DNA of 64,000 nucleotides from Chitinibacter sp. FCG-7 (lineage in GTDB: Bacteria > Pseudomonadota > Gammaproteobacteria > Burkholderiales > Chitinibacteraceae): NCBI RefSeq assembly GCF_040047665.1, contig NZ_CP157355.1, positions 868,001-932,000 on the forward strand, given 5' to 3'. Under the pieces are notes generated by a model. That model saw only the letters and a program-made list of their open reading frames with translations. It was not told where the DNA came from and searched no databases. Both the position numbers and the translations under genes were made by a program. Below, piece by piece: positions 29,260 to 38,013 of the stretch (positions within the stretch are counted from its first letter, which is position 1; each line of letters starts with the position of its first letter).

Positions 29260-31080
29260 ATGCGCTGGCATCGGAATCGGATCACTATTACTGTTGCACT
29301 GGCTGCAATGATCGGCTTCGGGATGATTTTATTCCTCGCCTATCAAGTCAGTGCCAGTTATCGTACTGCCGAAAACCACGCACGCGGTCAAAGTGCGGCT
29401 TTACTGGCTTTGCAGGACGCGCAAATCAAGGCGCAATTGCGCGAAGTTGAGCTCCAACTCATCAACACCAACCTGCAAATTGCCCCACTGCTCGCTGCCG
29501 AGCAGAGCGCAAACCCAAGCAGCATTTTGCAACAGCAACTGCAGCTGATCCCCCAAGCCGATAATATTGCGCTGATCGATCTACGTGGGCAGTTATTGGC
29601 GCAAGCAGAGGGCGTCAGCCCGTTTGAGCTGGATTTTCTGCCCTTGATAGATCAGCTCAAACAGCAAGAGATTGTTTATCACACTAGCTCTGGCCAGCCG
29701 CCAGAACTGATTATCGCGCTAAAGCCTAGCGGGCAATCTGCTAGTTTGTTGGCGCTAGCCAGAATCAGACCGGGCCATCTTGGGCAAGCGTTGAGCGCGA
29801 CCCGCCTAAAACCCGGCCAGTCGCTTTATCTACTCGATGCCGAGCTAAAAATATTGGCCAGTGCCCCCCGCCAACCCAACCTTTTGGGATTGGAGGCGGA
29901 ACTCAGCGGACCTATCAAGCAAAAACAGCGTAGTGGCGCATTTCTGAGCAAGAAAAGCGATCAATTGATCAGTCTGCAGCAAATCGGGAGCAGCCCGCTG
30001 CATCTTGTCACCACCTTACCGACGTCCAGCTATCTGACCGAATGGCAAAAAAAACTGGCGTATTACACGACCGCAGCCAGCCTGATGTTGTTGCTTACTG
30101 CTGTAATGGCTTATTACTTTTGGCGCTCGCGGCGGCTCACTCAGAATCTGAAAGCCAAAGAGCGCAAGCTCTCGGCCAGCGAAACCCGATTCAAGCAAAT
30201 GATCGAAACCACCCCGGTCGGTCTAGTGCTAGCGCGCATGCCGGATTTTTACATCACCTACATCAATCAGCACGCGGCAAAAATGTTTGGTCTTCCCCAG
30301 GCCGCGGCCTTATCCAAGCGGGCTTTTGAGCTTTATTATGATCGGGTTGATTTTTTGCACCACTCGGAAGATGCGCTGGCGGGGAAAGCGGTCAACAATG
30401 CCGAATGCATACTACGTCACAAAGAAGGCAATCCTTTCTGGGCCAATGTGTCCATGTCGGCCTCAACATCGAATGATGGCACGACACTGCTGATCGGCCT
30501 TAGCGATATTACACAGCGCAAACAGCTTGAAGATGAGCTCAAACGCCGAGCAACCACCGATAGCCTGAGCGGGCTGGCCAATCGCGCGTATTTTATGGAA
30601 ACGGCTCAACAGGAAATACAGCGCACTAAACGCTATCAGCGCCGCGCATGCATTTTAATGCTGGATATCGATTTCTTCAAAAAAATCAACGACAACTATG
30701 GGCACCAGACCGGCGACCAAGTCATTAGAACCATGGCCAACTTGTGCCGGGCTTCGCTGCGGGATATTGACTTGATCGCCCGCATCGGCGGCGAGGAGTT
30801 CACAGCCTTTTTACCTGAAACCACGCTGGATGAGGCCTATCTGGCAGCAGAGAGGCTACGCACCCACATCGAAGAAAATGTCATCATGCTCGACGACGGG
30901 CGGGAAATCAAATTTACCAGCAGCATAGGCATTAGTGAAATTACACCGGATGATCCAAATGTCGATGCGCCACTGAAACGAGCAGACACCGCGCTCTATG
31001 CTTCCAAACACAGTGGCCGCAATAAAAGCACCTGCTTTGAACACTTGCCAACCGATGAGCAAACCCCGAAAGACTCTTGA
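29260..31080 (+). CDS. Membrane diguanylate cyclase with periplasmic sensor, PAS and GGDEF
   Basis: Makes cyclic di-GMP. Order: TM helix (about 7-30), periplasmic sensor of about 230 residues, second TM helix (about 266-288, LMLLLTAVMAYYF), PAS domain (about 305-425), GGDEF domain (about 430-590). The active motif is G510-G-E-E-F514, functional in this family, and the inhibitory I-site R501-D-I-D504 lies five residues before it, so product inhibition is expected. The periplasmic part is glutamine- and leucine-rich with no named motif that I recognise. 606 residues; downstream is a small DUF3149 gene. Confidence 0.93.
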   Translation: MRWHRNRITITVALAAMIGFGMILFLAYQVSASYRTAENHARGQSAALLALQDAQIKAQLREVELQLINTNLQIAPLLAAEQSANPSSILQQQLQLIPQADNIALIDLRGQLLAQAEGVSPFELDFLPLIDQLKQQEIVYHTSSGQPPELIIALKPSGQSASLLALARIRPGHLGQALSATRLKPGQSLYLLDAELKILASAPRQPNLLGLEAELSGPIKQKQRSGAFLSKKSDQLISLQQIGSSPLHLVTTLPTSSYLTEWQKKLAYYTTAASLMLLLTAVMAYYFWRSRRLTQNLKAKERKLSASETRFKQMIETTPVGLVLARMPDFYITYINQHAAKMFGLPQAAALSKRAFELYYDRVDFLHHSEDALAGKAVNNAECILRHKEGNPFWANVSMSASTSNDGTTLLIGLSDITQRKQLEDELKRRATTDSLSGLANRAYFMETAQQEIQRTKRYQRRACILMLDIDFFKKINDNYGHQTGDQVIRTMANLCRASLRDIDLIARIGGEEFTAFLPETTLDEAYLAAERLRTHIEENVIMLDDGREIKFTSSIGISEITPDDPNVDAPLKRADTALYASKHSGRNKSTCFEHLPTDEQTPKDS

Positions 31081-31153
31081 CCCAAGTCAATACTAGCTAG
31101 GCATTTCCAGCCTAAATTAATGCATCGACACAAGAAAAGAATGGAGATGCAAA

Positions 31154-31309
31154 ATGGAGAACACCCCGCTCAGTACTTTATTTTCATCCGAGATTGGCTT
31201 GCTTAGCCTGTTTACAATCGGCTTTATCCTTTGCATGGGCGTGTATATCTTTCTTTTTGTCCGTCGGCACGTGAAAGAAGATACCGAAGCGCAGCAAAAA
31301 CGTGACTAA
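31154..31309 (+). CDS. DUF3149 small membrane protein
   Basis: A 51-residue protein with one hydrophobic helix (about residues 15-37, LLSLFTIGFILCMGVYIFLF) and a basic-acidic tail RRHVKEDTEAQQKRD. GGAG stands 7 bases before the ATG. The pattern of a short helix followed by a charged tail with the ...GFILCMGVY... core fits DUF3149, a family of unknown function. It follows the diguanylate cyclase by 73 bases and ends in a convergent hairpin. Confidence 0.75.
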   Translation: MENTPLSTLFSSEIGLLSLFTIGFILCMGVYIFLFVRRHVKEDTEAQQKRD

Positions 31310-31310
31310 C

Positions 31311-31341
31311 AATCTTCAGACGGGATACCCGCCTGAAGATT
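31311..31341. terminator. Convergent hairpin between the DUF3149 and GT39 genes
   Basis: AATCTTCAG-a-CGGG pairs with CCCG-c-CTGAAGATT, 13 bp with one mismatch and an ATA loop. It overlaps the stop codon of the minus-strand glycosyltransferase gene and probably ends both transcripts, although T runs are short. Confidence 0.65.
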
Positions 31342-32971
31342 ATTTAAGGTAAATACTAAACTGTTCCCTGGTTTCGCCCAGACGCTGAGTTCGGGCAACT
31401 AACGTCCAATGAGCAGGAATCTTGGCCTGATGCGTTCTGATGGCCAAGGTACACCCATCTGTCATTTCGGTTTTGATCGTTAAGGTGCTGAAGTACGCAA
31501 TCGCTCCCAACGGGGCCAATGGCAGTTCTGCAGCATCAATGCATGCCACTTGCATTGCATCTCCAACTGACTGCAATTTTTCGCCAACCGGGCGATACGA
31601 TTTGCCAGAATCAACCCAGCTTTGAAACAAACCCACAAAAATACTCAGCAATAAAATCAGGCCGCAACTCCAGTTGGTTAGCGCCTTGCGCCCAATGGCA
31701 CGGCGGCGCAGTAAAACACCTCCCCAAAGAACACTGGCAACCAATGCCAAAATCAGACCGACAAAATTAACCTCCAATTCCGCTGAGCTATAACGACTGA
31801 GTAATTCAAACAGCACCTTCGGAGCTTCTAGCAATACAATGCCCCAGGCCAGCCACAGTGCAATTGCAGACAGCCCGAATGTCAGCACCGAAAATGAATT
31901 TAATGCTGAAGCGGCACCATGTCTTAAATCATCAATACCCGCGACAGCAATCAGCGACAGTACAATCAATAAAGGTAAAATCATCGCCTCGGCTGGAAAC
32001 GCCGCACATACAAGATAAGTCAGCATCGCAAATGCCAACCACAGCAGCAAGACCCATTGCTGCTTAGTGCGCAGATCGCGCCGATTAATCCAGAGTGACC
32101 ATAAGGCCAGAGGTAATACAGGCCAAGTGAACCACAGCAAAGTGGCCAGCAAGAACTGAGGGGCTAGCAAAGCACTGAACGACGTTGCACCACCATAAGG
32201 TCCCCAGGCATGATAGCGCCACCAGGTTTGGAACAGCGCAGTCGACTGTTCACTCAGCGCGTAGCCCCATAAAGCGGCCAAAGGCAAAGATAACACCAGT
32301 GCGGTAGACAGACTCACTGCCCATGCCAATCGACGCCATGGCTTGAACAGAAATAAACCCAAAGCCATCAGCAACATCAGCACTGCATCTGCCCAGCTGG
32401 CACCCAACAGCAAACCCAATAGGCTCAGAGCCAGAATAAAACCAGCTCGCAAAGGTTTGCGCAAAGCCAGCACAAAGGAATAGATACCCCAGGCATATGC
32501 AGCAAAGATCAAGGCAGCAGGTGCAATATGATGCCCCCAAATCATTAAGCCGAGCGAGCTTAAAACAAGGACAACACTTAAACGGCCAAATTTCCGGCCA
32601 AATAGCTCACGCCCGGCAAGCCCGGCTCCCCACAAAGCCAATGCCATCCAGATGCCAGTACTCAATCTGGCGGCATCGTGTATGGCAACACCAAACCAGG
32701 CCAAAGCATTGGCAAGCAGAGCAGCAAACCAGAAATAAAGTGGCGCGGTATCGAAATAAGGACGATCAGCTAGCCAGGGCAAGACCCAGCTATCCTGTCT
32801 GAGCATATTGGCGATCAAAGCTGCATGCTCGTTCTCTTGCGGCTTCCATGGGTCATGCCCCCATAACCCTGGAATAAGCCAGAAAAGGCAGAGCAGAATT
32901 AGTAGCCAGGGTTTGTCTTGTTCTTTTTGTGGGGAAGCTGGCCGTTCGGACTGAGGCGTGTAAGTCAGCAT
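31340..32971 (-). CDS. GT39/ArnT-like membrane glycosyltransferase
   Basis: Polytopic protein of 543 residues with about 11-13 helices. The first periplasmic loop GLWGHDPWKPQENEHAALI and RPYFDTAPLYFWFAALLA correspond to the catalytic acidic loop and PPL-type region of ArnT/PMT GT-C enzymes, which move sugars from polyprenyl phosphate to lipid A or proteins. The acceptor is unknown; no arn genes are nearby. Upstream are L31 and its terminator, so it has its own promoter. Confidence 0.8.
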   Translation of the reverse strand: MLTYTPQSERPASPQKEQDKPWLLILLCLFWLIPGLWGHDPWKPQENEHAALIANMLRQDSWVLPWLADRPYFDTAPLYFWFAALLANALAWFGVAIHDAARLSTGIWMALALWGAGLAGRELFGRKFGRLSVVLVLSSLGLMIWGHHIAPAALIFAAYAWGIYSFVLALRKPLRAGFILALSLLGLLLGASWADAVLMLLMALGLFLFKPWRRLAWAVSLSTALVLSLPLAALWGYALSEQSTALFQTWWRYHAWGPYGGATSFSALLAPQFLLATLLWFTWPVLPLALWSLWINRRDLRTKQQWVLLLWLAFAMLTYLVCAAFPAEAMILPLLIVLSLIAVAGIDDLRHGAASALNSFSVLTFGLSAIALWLAWGIVLLEAPKVLFELLSRYSSAELEVNFVGLILALVASVLWGGVLLRRRAIGRKALTNWSCGLILLLSIFVGLFQSWVDSGKSYRPVGEKLQSVGDAMQVACIDAAELPLAPLGAIAYFSTLTIKTEMTDGCTLAIRTHQAKIPAHWTLVARTQRLGETREQFSIYLK

Positions 32972-33012
32972 ATTCGATCTTTCAAGTTTTTATCATTCTG
33001 ACACGACAAAAC

Positions 33013-33041
33013 AAAAAAGGCAGCTTATAGCTGCCTTTTTT
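33013..33041 (-). terminator. Terminator after rpmE
   Basis: AGGCAGCT/AGCTGCCT stem with a TAT loop between A6 and T6 runs. It ends rpmE on the minus strand just upstream of the GT39 gene. Confidence 0.9.
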
Positions 33042-33056
33042 GAAGTGTTTGCCAAA

Positions 33057-33266
33057 TTAACGAGCGAATCGGGCAAATTTATTATTGAATTTCTCAATAC
33101 GACCTGCAGTATCAACGATCTTCTGTTTGCCAGTGTAGAACGGGTGGCATTCTGAACACACCTCTACATGCAGGCTTTTGCCCAGTGTAGAAGCAGTTTT
33201 GAATGAGCTACCGCATGAGCAAGTCACGTCGATTTCAGTGTAATTTGGGTGAGTATTTGGTTTCAT
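33057..33266 (-). CDS. rpmE: 50S ribosomal protein L31, zinc-binding type
   Basis: 69-residue ribosomal protein. All four zinc ligands C16, C18, C37 and C40 are present, followed by HPFYTGKQ. This is the zinc-requiring form; Zur-controlled zinc-free L31 (ykgM-type) is not seen in this window. Lies 83 bases downstream of rho. Confidence 0.98.
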   Translation of the reverse strand: MKPNTHPNYTEIDVTCSCGSSFKTASTLGKSLHVEVCSECHPFYTGKQKIVDTAGRIEKFNNKFARFAR

Positions 33267-33349
33267 AATTTTCCTAAAGTGTCGGGCGCCGGGGTTTTGC
33301 CGACGCTACAAAAAAAGCATTATCGCCGATCACGGGAATCACCGCAAGT

Positions 33350-34606
33350 TTAGCGACGCATCGAATCGAAAAAATCCAGATTGGATTTGGTCGATTTGAG
33401 CTTGTCCATCAAAAACTCCATGGCATCCAGATCGTCCATCGGGTAAAGCAATTTGCGCAGCACCCAGATACGCTGCAACTGGTCGGCCTTGATCAATAGC
33501 TCTTCACGACGAGTGCTTGATTTATTGATATTGATTGCAGGGAAGATACGCTTTTCTGCCATTCTGCGATCAAGCTGAATTTCGTTATTGCCGGTACCTT
33601 TGAATTCTTCATAGATGACATCATCCATCCGGCTGCCCGTATCAATCAGCGCTGTGGCAATGATAGTCAGGCTACCACCTTCTTCGATATTGCGTGCTGC
33701 GCCAAAGAATCGTTTTGGGCGCTGCAGCGCATTGGCATCCACACCACCAGTTAATACCTTGCCAGAAGCAGGTATCACCGTGTTATAGGCGCGTGCCAAA
33801 CGCGTAATCGAATCAAGCAGAATGACAACGTCTTTTTTATGCTCAACCAGACGCTTGGCTTTTTCGATGACCATTTCAGCCACTTGAACGTGTCGTGTCG
33901 CAGGCTCGTCAAACGTGGAGCTAAGCACCTCACCTTTTACCGAACGCTGCATTTCAGTTACTTCTTCCGGGCGTTCGTCGATCAGCAAAACGATCAATAC
34001 CACTTCAGGATGATTGGCAGTAATTGCATGAGCAATATGCTGCAGCATGACAGTTTTACCCGTTTTTGGCGGAGCAACCAGCAAGGCACGCTGCCCTTTA
34101 CCAATCGGAGCCATCAAATCAATCACACGCCCGGTAATATTTTCCTCGGCCTTGATGTCACGCTCGAGATTCAAGCGTTCGGTCGGAAATAGCGGTGTTA
34201 AGTTTTCAAACAGAATTTTGTTTTTGGCCGCTTCCGGCGCTTCGCCATTGACTTTGTCGACTTTAACTAGCGCAAAGTAGCGTTCACCCTCTTTCGGAAT
34301 CCGGATTTCGCCTTCTATTGTATCGCCAGTGTGCAGGTTGAAACGGCGAATCTGGCTTGGGCTGATATAAATATCGTCAGGCCCCGCCAGGTATGAAGTA
34401 TCAGGGCTGCGCAGAAATCCGAAGCCATCAGGCAAAACTTCGAGCGTACCTTCGCCGAAGATGCTCTCCCCTTTTTTGGCGCGGTTTTTTAGCAGGGCAA
34501 AAATTACATCCTGCTTACGCATACGACTTGCACCGTCAATCTCGGAAGCAATCGCCATATCGACGAGCTGAGAAACGTGCAGATGTTTTAATTCGGACAA
34601 ATGCAT
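33350..34606 (-). CDS. rho: Transcription termination factor Rho
   Basis: Hexameric RNA-dependent ATPase that ends transcription. RNA-binding domain ([32 protein letters not shown]), Walker [10 protein letters not shown] near residue 180, Walker [17 protein letters not shown] and the Q-/R-loop segment [23 protein letters not shown] are intact. 418 residues, family-typical. Upstream trxA has its own terminator, so rho probably has its own, usually self-controlled, leader. Confidence 0.98.
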   Translation of the reverse strand: MHLSELKHLHVSQLVDMAIASEIDGASRMRKQDVIFALLKNRAKKGESIFGEGTLEVLPDGFGFLRSPDTSYLAGPDDIYISPSQIRRFNLHTGDTIEGEIRIPKEGERYFALVKVDKVNGEAPEAAKNKILFENLTPLFPTERLNLERDIKAEENITGRVIDLMAPIGKGQRALLVAPPKTGKTVMLQHIAHAITANHPEVVLIVLLIDERPEEVTEMQRSVKGEVLSSTFDEPATRHVQVAEMVIEKAKRLVEHKKDVVILLDSITRLARAYNTVIPASGKVLTGGVDANALQRPKRFFGAARNIEEGGSLTIIATALIDTGSRMDDVIYEEFKGTGNNEIQLDRRMAEKRIFPAININKSSTRREELLIKADQLQRIWVLRKLLYPMDDLDAMEFLMDKLKSTKSNLDFFDSMRR

Positions 34607-34659
34607 ATTGGATTACGCTTGAAATATAAAAGAGGGGAAATGCGAAGGGATGAAGCCAG

Positions 34660-34691
34660 AAAAAGTAACGACGGCACATAGAATGCCGTCG
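34660..34691 (-). terminator. Terminator after trxA
   Basis: On the minus strand CGACGGCA/TGCCGTCG stem with a TTCTATG loop followed by TTACTTTTTC. Confidence 0.7.
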
Positions 34692-34733
34692 CTATTTGTG
34701 CGAATGAAGACTAAATCAAAAACACCAACAATG

Positions 34734-35060
34734 TCAAATATTACTATCCAGAAAGGCTGTCAGTTGCGATTTTGACAATGCACCAACTTTTGTTGATTTC
34801 ACTTCGCCATTCACAAACAGCATCAGAGTAGGAATACCACGAACACCAAATTTTGGTGCCGTAGACTGGTTTTCATCGATGTTCAGCTTGGTAATTTTCA
34901 GTCGGCCAGCATACTCGGCAGCAACTTCATCCAGAATCGGGGCAATCATCTTGCATGGACCACACCATTCTGCCCAATAATCAACCAGTACCGGGCCGGC
35001 AGCTTGAAGGACTTCCGCATCAAAACTTGCATCAGTAACGTGAACAATATTCTCGCTCAT
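34734..35060 (-). CDS. trxA: Thioredoxin 1
   Basis: Cytosolic disulfide reductase; active site W32-C33-G34-P35-C36. Also D26 and the cis-proline loop GIPTLMLF are present. 108 residues. The trxA-rho order is widely conserved in proteobacteria. Confidence 0.98.
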   Translation of the reverse strand: MSENIVHVTDASFDAEVLQAAGPVLVDYWAEWCGPCKMIAPILDEVAAEYAGRLKITKLNIDENQSTAPKFGVRGIPTLMLFVNGEVKSTKVGALSKSQLTAFLDSNI

Positions 35061-35208
35061 ATTTTATCTCCGAGGATGGTGTGAAGGCATTTCGAGTTCA
35101 AGTACCAGCAAGGCACAAGAAAAGCTGAAGTATAAGGTAATACATAAGGCAGAACTTGTACTTTTCAAGCGATCAGATCAACTATTTTCACTTCAACCCC
35201 ATCACTCC

Positions 35209-36567
35209 TTACCAAAATGCAGCATCAACTGCTTGCTCCAATCGATCGATCGCCGTCACAGTCATCCCCTCAATAGGCTGACGAGGACGATTGGCTTTGG
35301 GCACAATGGCATGCGTAAAGCCCAGCTTTGCTGCCTCACGTAATCTTTCCTGCCCTCGCTGAACAGGACGAACTTCACCCGCGAGCCCCACCTCTCCAAA
35401 CACGACCATCTTGTTGGGCAGCGCTTTATTTTTGAGTGATGAGACAATCGCAATCAACATAGCCAAATCCGCAGCAGGCTCGATAATCCGCACTCCGCCT
35501 ACCGCATTGATAAACACATCCTGATCAAATGCGGCAATCCCAGCATGACGGTGCAAAACAGCCAGCAAAAGCGCCAGCCGGTTCTGCTCAACCCCAACCG
35601 CCAGCCGTTTAACTTGTGCCGCATGGGCATCATCGACCAAAGCCTGTACTTCAACCAGCATAGGGCGCGAGCCTTCTTGCGTTACCATCACGCAAGAGCC
35701 CGGCACAGGCACATCATGTTGACTCAGAAAAAGTGCCGAAGGGTTGGCCACCTCACGCAAGCCTTTATCGGTCATCGCAAACACACCCAACTCATTCACT
35801 GCGCCAAAGCGGTTTTTGATTGCCCGGATCAAGCGAAAACTCGAGTGAGTATCGCCCTCAAAATACAGAACGGCATCAACAATATGCTCAAGCACCCTTG
35901 GGCCCGCCAAAGCGCCTTCTTTGGTCACATGCCCCACCAGCAAAATGGACGTGCCATGCCTTTTGGCAAAACGGGTCAGCTGGGCGGAGCATTCCCTCAC
36001 CTGGGCCACACTACCCGGCGCACTGGTCAAAGCCTCGGTATATATCGTTTGAATGGAATCAATCACAACCACTTTGGGCGCTTCGCGCTCAAGCGCATGC
36101 AGGATCTTTTCCAGACTAATTTCAGGGTACAACCTTACTTTGGCTGCTGGCACGCCAAGCCTGCGTGCCCGCAAAGCAATCTGTTGCGCCGATTCTTCAC
36201 CGCTCACATAAAGTACAGGCAAAGATTCGGATAATCTGGCCAATGCTTGCAACAACAGTGTTGATTTTCCAATCCCGGGATCGCCGCCAATCAGCACAAC
36301 TCCGCCGGGAACAAGACCACCACCCAAAACCCGATCAAGCTCCGCCAGATGGGTTGGAGTTCTTGGCAGCTCCTCGGCTTCAACATCCGATAGATTCTTG
36401 ATTGCCCCATCCGCCGCCAGACTTTGAAAACGGCCAGTGGTCGTGACCACTTGGGCTACTTGCTCCTCCAGGCTATTCCACTCGCCGCATTGCGGACACT
36501 GCCCCTGCCACTTGGGAGAAAAGCCACCGCAGAGACGGCAAACAAACTGGTTTTTTACTTTGCTCAT
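35209..36567 (-). CDS. radA: DNA repair protein RadA
   Basis: RecA-like ATPase that helps branch migration in recombination. N-terminal zinc finger C10, C13, C24, C27; Walker A GGDPGIGKST (94-103); the RadA motif KNRFG in RLIRAIKNRFGAVNELG; C-terminal Lon-protease-like domain without the catalytic dyad. 452 residues. Single gene between the trxA group and flgL. Confidence 0.97.
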   Translation of the reverse strand: MSKVKNQFVCRLCGGFSPKWQGQCPQCGEWNSLEEQVAQVVTTTGRFQSLAADGAIKNLSDVEAEELPRTPTHLAELDRVLGGGLVPGGVVLIGGDPGIGKSTLLLQALARLSESLPVLYVSGEESAQQIALRARRLGVPAAKVRLYPEISLEKILHALEREAPKVVVIDSIQTIYTEALTSAPGSVAQVRECSAQLTRFAKRHGTSILLVGHVTKEGALAGPRVLEHIVDAVLYFEGDTHSSFRLIRAIKNRFGAVNELGVFAMTDKGLREVANPSALFLSQHDVPVPGSCVMVTQEGSRPMLVEVQALVDDAHAAQVKRLAVGVEQNRLALLLAVLHRHAGIAAFDQDVFINAVGGVRIIEPAADLAMLIAIVSSLKNKALPNKMVVFGEVGLAGEVRPVQRGQERLREAAKLGFTHAIVPKANRPRQPIEGMTVTAIDRLEQAVDAAFW

Positions 36568-36582
36568 AGTTGCTCAACGAGA

Positions 36583-36605
36583 AACGGCCCGCATAGCGAG
36601 CCGTT
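36583..36605 (-). terminator. Hairpin after flgL
   Basis: A 10-bp stem AACGGCTCGC/GCGGGCCGTT (one G-U pair) with a TAT loop, 23 bases after the flgL stop. No clear T run follows. Confidence 0.5.
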
Positions 36606-36628
36606 GTTTGGTTCTGATCAGAATAAGC

Positions 36629-37987
36629 CTAAATATACTTGAACAAGCTAAGATCTTGCACTTGGGCAAATGATTTTCGTGCAGCATCCAGCACCATCTG
36701 ATTCTGGGCAAAATCGCTAATTGCAGCCGCATAATCCAAGTCTTGCAAACCCGATAAAGTTTTGGCGTATTGCAGCTTCAAATCCTCTGTCGTGTCTTTG
36801 ACTGAATCAGTCTCAACCATACGCGCACCCAAGTAGGCCTGCGTCGTCACTATATTACCCAAGGCATTCGAAAGATCAGACAACGCAGTATTTAACTGGT
36901 TTTGAAAAGCTGCCTGTCCTTTACCAGAGCCATCAACTTGATAGTTATTTAATGCAGTCGACAGTTTACCCAGGATACTGAATAAATCGACATTCGAACT
37001 TGGTTTTACCGAAAACTGATCCGCAGCACCGGCCACCCCAGTGGGCGTTTTGGTGATGGGGTCAAGGGGGATTGGAGAGCCAGAGACACTCACTTTAATC
37101 CCGAAATCCCACGCGGCACCGGCAGGATCAGTTGGCAAGCGCTTGAATTCGATGTCACCACCCGAAGTATAAGTACGAGGCCCAGCAGTATTGCCAGCAG
37201 TGGCAGCACCAGTAATCAATGAAGTGCCAGTACTATCGATCAGATCATAAGAAATATTCGGCGCATCAGGTTTACTGGGGTTGGGCTGCCAATAAAACTG
37301 AACAGAAAAATCACGAGGCGCAGGTGCAGCAGCCCATTTTTGCGGATCAGTCACTTCACCAGGGCTAACAATACCCGAACCGACATTGGTTGCATTAGCA
37401 GCGGTCACAAATGAACCATTGCCATTTTTAATACGCTGAAACACATCAGCGCCCGACTCAGAAATTGGCACTTGCCGACCATCAGAAATTTGAACCAGAC
37501 GCTGACCATCATCACCAAAATAATTCACCGTCCCAAAACTGGTCTCTGTAAATGGCTTGGTATCTCCTTTAAAACCGGAAAACAGATAATTACCCTGACC
37601 ATCGGAGGTATTAGCCAAGCCCAACAACTCCTGGTAGCTGCCCTGCAGCTGGGCATCGAGCATTTTCTTCTCGCTCGCAGTCAACGCAGGATTACCGGCC
37701 ATCACACTAAGCTGCTGCACATCCTGAATTACTCCAACAACCTGCTGCAAAGTGCTTTCGCTTAATCGCATAAACGAATCAGCCGCGGCACTATTGGTCG
37801 CATACTGTTCATTAATCGACCTGGCCTGTGCAATATCCAAAATGCGAGCCGAGGCAATCGGGTCATCCGCAGGCGTCAGAATTTTACGTCCAGACGACAG
37901 CTGGCTTTGCAACTTAGCTTGGTCAGCAATATGACTTTGCAGGCTCTTGGCACCGATATTAAAAATAGTCGTAGTAGCGAGACGCAT
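36629..37987 (-). CDS. flgL: Flagellar hook-associated protein 3
   Basis: Joins hook and filament. The N-terminal (MRLATTTIFNIGAKSLQSHIADQAKLQSQLSSGRKI) and C-terminal (DAARKSFAQVQDLSLFKYI) coiled segments are flagellin-like. At 452 residues it is longer than E. coli FlgL (317), with the extra length in the exposed middle region. 26 bases after flgK. Exported through the flagellar type III system without a cleaved signal. Confidence 0.95.
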   Translation of the reverse strand: MRLATTTIFNIGAKSLQSHIADQAKLQSQLSSGRKILTPADDPIASARILDIAQARSINEQYATNSAAADSFMRLSESTLQQVVGVIQDVQQLSVMAGNPALTASEKKMLDAQLQGSYQELLGLANTSDGQGNYLFSGFKGDTKPFTETSFGTVNYFGDDGQRLVQISDGRQVPISESGADVFQRIKNGNGSFVTAANATNVGSGIVSPGEVTDPQKWAAAPAPRDFSVQFYWQPNPSKPDAPNISYDLIDSTGTSLITGAATAGNTAGPRTYTSGGDIEFKRLPTDPAGAAWDFGIKVSVSGSPIPLDPITKTPTGVAGAADQFSVKPSSNVDLFSILGKLSTALNNYQVDGSGKGQAAFQNQLNTALSDLSNALGNIVTTQAYLGARMVETDSVKDTTEDLKLQYAKTLSGLQDLDYAAAISDFAQNQMVLDAARKSFAQVQDLSLFKYI

Positions 37988-38013
37988 GATCTCTTCTCCT
38001 TAATGACACAGCA

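Noticed and set aside
35545..36234. 229-residue plus-strand frame antisense to radA
   Set aside because: radA is complete and conserved on the other strand; the antisense product has no hydrophobic or domain structure and no ribosome-binding site was seen.
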